DNA of 64,000 nucleotides from Neostapfia colusana. Its lineage: Eukaryota; Streptophyta; Magnoliopsida; Poales; Poaceae. Shown here in pieces: positions 62,480 through 64,000 of this stretch. Numbering within the stretch: position 1 is the first letter of the stretch; every line of letters starts with the position of its first letter. The DNA is taken from the NCBI GenBank assembly GCA_030760725.1, contig JASWHV010000019.1:31747944-31811943 (forward strand), in the 5' to 3' direction. Below the pieces are notes generated by a model. That model was not told the DNA's origin. It did not search any database and saw nothing but the letters and a program-made list of their open reading frames with translations. Position numbers and translations under genes: made by a program.

Positions 62480-63693
62480 TCAGCGTGTACACAACATGGC
62501 ATACATGATAGATCCAATAGCCGAAGCATAAGGAATCGCTCTCATCCTCTTTTGCTCATCAGGCGTCGAAGGACACTGACTTTTGCTTAGAGTGATGCCA
62601 TGTGACATTGGCAAGAAACCTTTCTTAGAATCTTGCATATTGAACCGATTCAATATCTTGTCAATATATGTGTTTTGGCTTAATCCAATTAGCCTTTTAG
62701 ATCTATCTCTATAGATCTTTATGCCCAAAATGTACGCTGCCTCTCCTAAATCCTTCATTGCGAAACTTTTCCTTAATGAGGATTTAACAGCATCTAGTAC
62801 TAGAATGTCATTTCCGATCAACAATATGTCATCTACATATAGGACCAGAAATATAAGTGCGCTCCCACTAACCTTTTGTAAATACAAGGTTCTTCTACGT
62901 TCTTGATGAAACCAAACCCTTTGACCACTTCATCAAAACATAGATTCCAACTTCGAGATGCTTGCTTCAATACATAGATGGACTTTTGAAGTTTGCATAT
63001 TTTTCTAGCATTTTTAGGATCGACAAAACCCTCAGGTTGTGTCATGTACACATCCTCAGTCAGACTCCCATTAAGAAAGGTTGTTTTGACATCCATCTGC
63101 CATATTTCATAATCAAAATATGTAGCAATTGCTAGGAGAATCCGAACAAACTTTAGCATAGCGACGGGCGAAAATGTTTCATCATAATCCACACCTTGAA
63201 TTTGTTTGAAACCTTTCTCCATCAATCGTGCTTTATAGATGTGAACTTTTCCATCCATATCAGTCTTTTTCTTGAAAATCCATTTGCAATCGATCGGTCT
63301 CACACCATCGATTGGATCAACCAAGTTCCAAACTTGATTCTCATGCATGGATTCTATTTTGGATTCCATGGCTACAAGCCATTTCTCAAAGTCGGGTCCC
63401 ATTATTGCTTCAGTGTAGGTCACAGGCTCATTATTGTTCAACAATATCATGTCCTGTTGTTCCGTGGTTAGGAGTGTCAACTTTTCAGTTGCACAACGTA
63501 CCCTTGTAGACCTTCGTGGGGCTGGTGTTTCATAAACTGGTTGTACAACATCTTGTACATCCTGTATATGACTAGAAGGTGCCGAAACATTTTCAGGTAT
63601 TTCTTGAATTTCTTCAAGATGCACCTTGCTCCCACTAACTCCTTTTGAGATAAACTCTTTCTCCAAGAAGACACCATTGCGAGCAGTAAACAC
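62480..63693 (-). pseudogene. Copia D reverse transcriptase
   Basis: Two overlapping frames. The first (63693-62833) has the inter-domain linker with RRSTRVR, then WLVAMESKIESMHENQVWNL, CKWIFKKK, YKARLMEKGFKQ, WQMDVKTTFLNG (catalytic Asp) and RSWN. A frameshift near 62860 leads to the second (62887-62480), with LYVDDILLIGN (two catalytic Asp), FAMKDLGEAAYILGIKI, LIGLSQNTYI and IPYASAIGSIMYAM. Catalytic residues are intact, so the frameshift and the downstream stops are the main damage seen. Confidence 0.88.
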
Positions 63694-64000
63694 TTTACCC
63701 TACGTTTTATTGTAAAAATAATATCCTTTGGTTTCCCTAAGATATCCCACAAAGAAGCATTTGTCTTATTTGGGAGTAAGTTTGTCTGACGTCAAACGTT
63801 TGACATAAGCATCACATCCCCAAACTTTGAGGAAAGACAATCCAGGACGTTTCCCGGTCCACATCTCATATGGTGTCTTCTCAACAGACTTAGTTGGGAC
63901 TCTGTTTAGTGTAAACGCAGCAGTTTCAAGAGCATAACCCCAAAAGGATAGTGGAAGATCAGTCTGGCTCATCATCGACCTAACCATGTCTAACAAGGTT
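63694..64000 (-). pseudogene. Copia D integrase, partial
   Basis: The segment has the late core and C-terminal part of a Copia integrase: ARSMMSQ-like VRSMMSQTDLPLSFWGYALETAAF, LNRVPTKSVEKTPYEMW and FLKVWGCDAYVKR. A stop at 63766-63768 follows LTPK; then KGYYFYN-like residues connect to the RT linker, with another stop before 63693. The catalytic Asp residues lie beyond the window edge. Confidence 0.82.

Larger units (their letters stand above)
60426..64000 (-). mobile_element. Ty1/Copia element D, partial
   Basis: Minus-strand order is integrase, RT, RNase H, 3' untranslated region, polypurine tract and a 501-bp 3' LTR (60926-60426). Integrase-before-RT order and the YVDD motif mark Copia. 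The LTR start TGTTGGTGATATGACCAAG and the AGAGGCAATCATAA that follows resemble Angela-type LTRs of grasses. The 5' part lies outside the window. It inserted in gag of family C copy 2; GAGGG (60421-60425) is the candidate target duplication. Confidence 0.88.

Overview
The window is plant nuclear DNA, almost certainly from a grass (Poaceae). It holds no host gene that I can recognise. Essentially every base can be assigned to nested or abutting transposable elements. The grass call rests on the element types: Ty3/Gypsy chromoviruses of the Tekay/Del type with LTRs of about 4 kb and initiator-Met-tRNA primer sites, an Au-type SINE, an RTE-clade LINE with a (TTG)n tail, an Angela-like Copia LTR, and a non-autonomous element whose 3' end reads AAAAAGGGGGAGAT then TGTAAGTGCATC. 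Species and named families cannot be fixed without a search.

Layout. 1-3203: truncated Tekay-like gag-pol (T1) fused to an LTR remnant. 3204-4272: piece of another LTR ending in a poly(G) run. 4273-29113: family A, arranged LTR-internal-LTR-internal-LTR with two internal regions sharing a middle LTR; the third LTR carries an antisense, 5'-truncated RTE LINE with a 17-bp target duplication. 29114-31936: three more LTR pieces, one inverted. 31937-42781: family B, a nearly full-length element with many stop codons, its 3' LTR interrupted by family C. 42782-47525: family C copy 1 (minus strand), 3' LTR plus the end of integrase. 47526-48858: two LTR ends. 48859-51984: 3' part of a large non-autonomous element with an unusual open reading frame and an LTR full of GGACTAGTCC palindromes. 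51985-60425: family C copy 2 (minus strand), with a SINE in its LTR. 60426-64000: Copia element D (minus strand), inserted in the gag of C copy 2 and running off the window.

How the parts work together. In each Gypsy element gag, protease, reverse transcriptase, RNase H, integrase and chromodomain follow one another in a single polyprotein order between a tRNA-Met primer site and a polypurine tract. Every polyprotein here is broken by stops, frameshifts or active-site substitutions, so none looks autonomous.

The main discovery candidates are structural. (1) The family A tandem has a middle LTR that is a clean left/right chimera of the outer LTRs, with the switch confined to about 50 bp (16289-16338): the expected product of unequal crossing-over between the two LTRs of one old element. 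(2) Several short hairpins are kept at matching places in the LTRs of families A, B and C although the surrounding sequence differs; in two of them the stem bases change on both sides together. (3) The leaders of A and B each hold three degenerate units with a period of about 193 bp.
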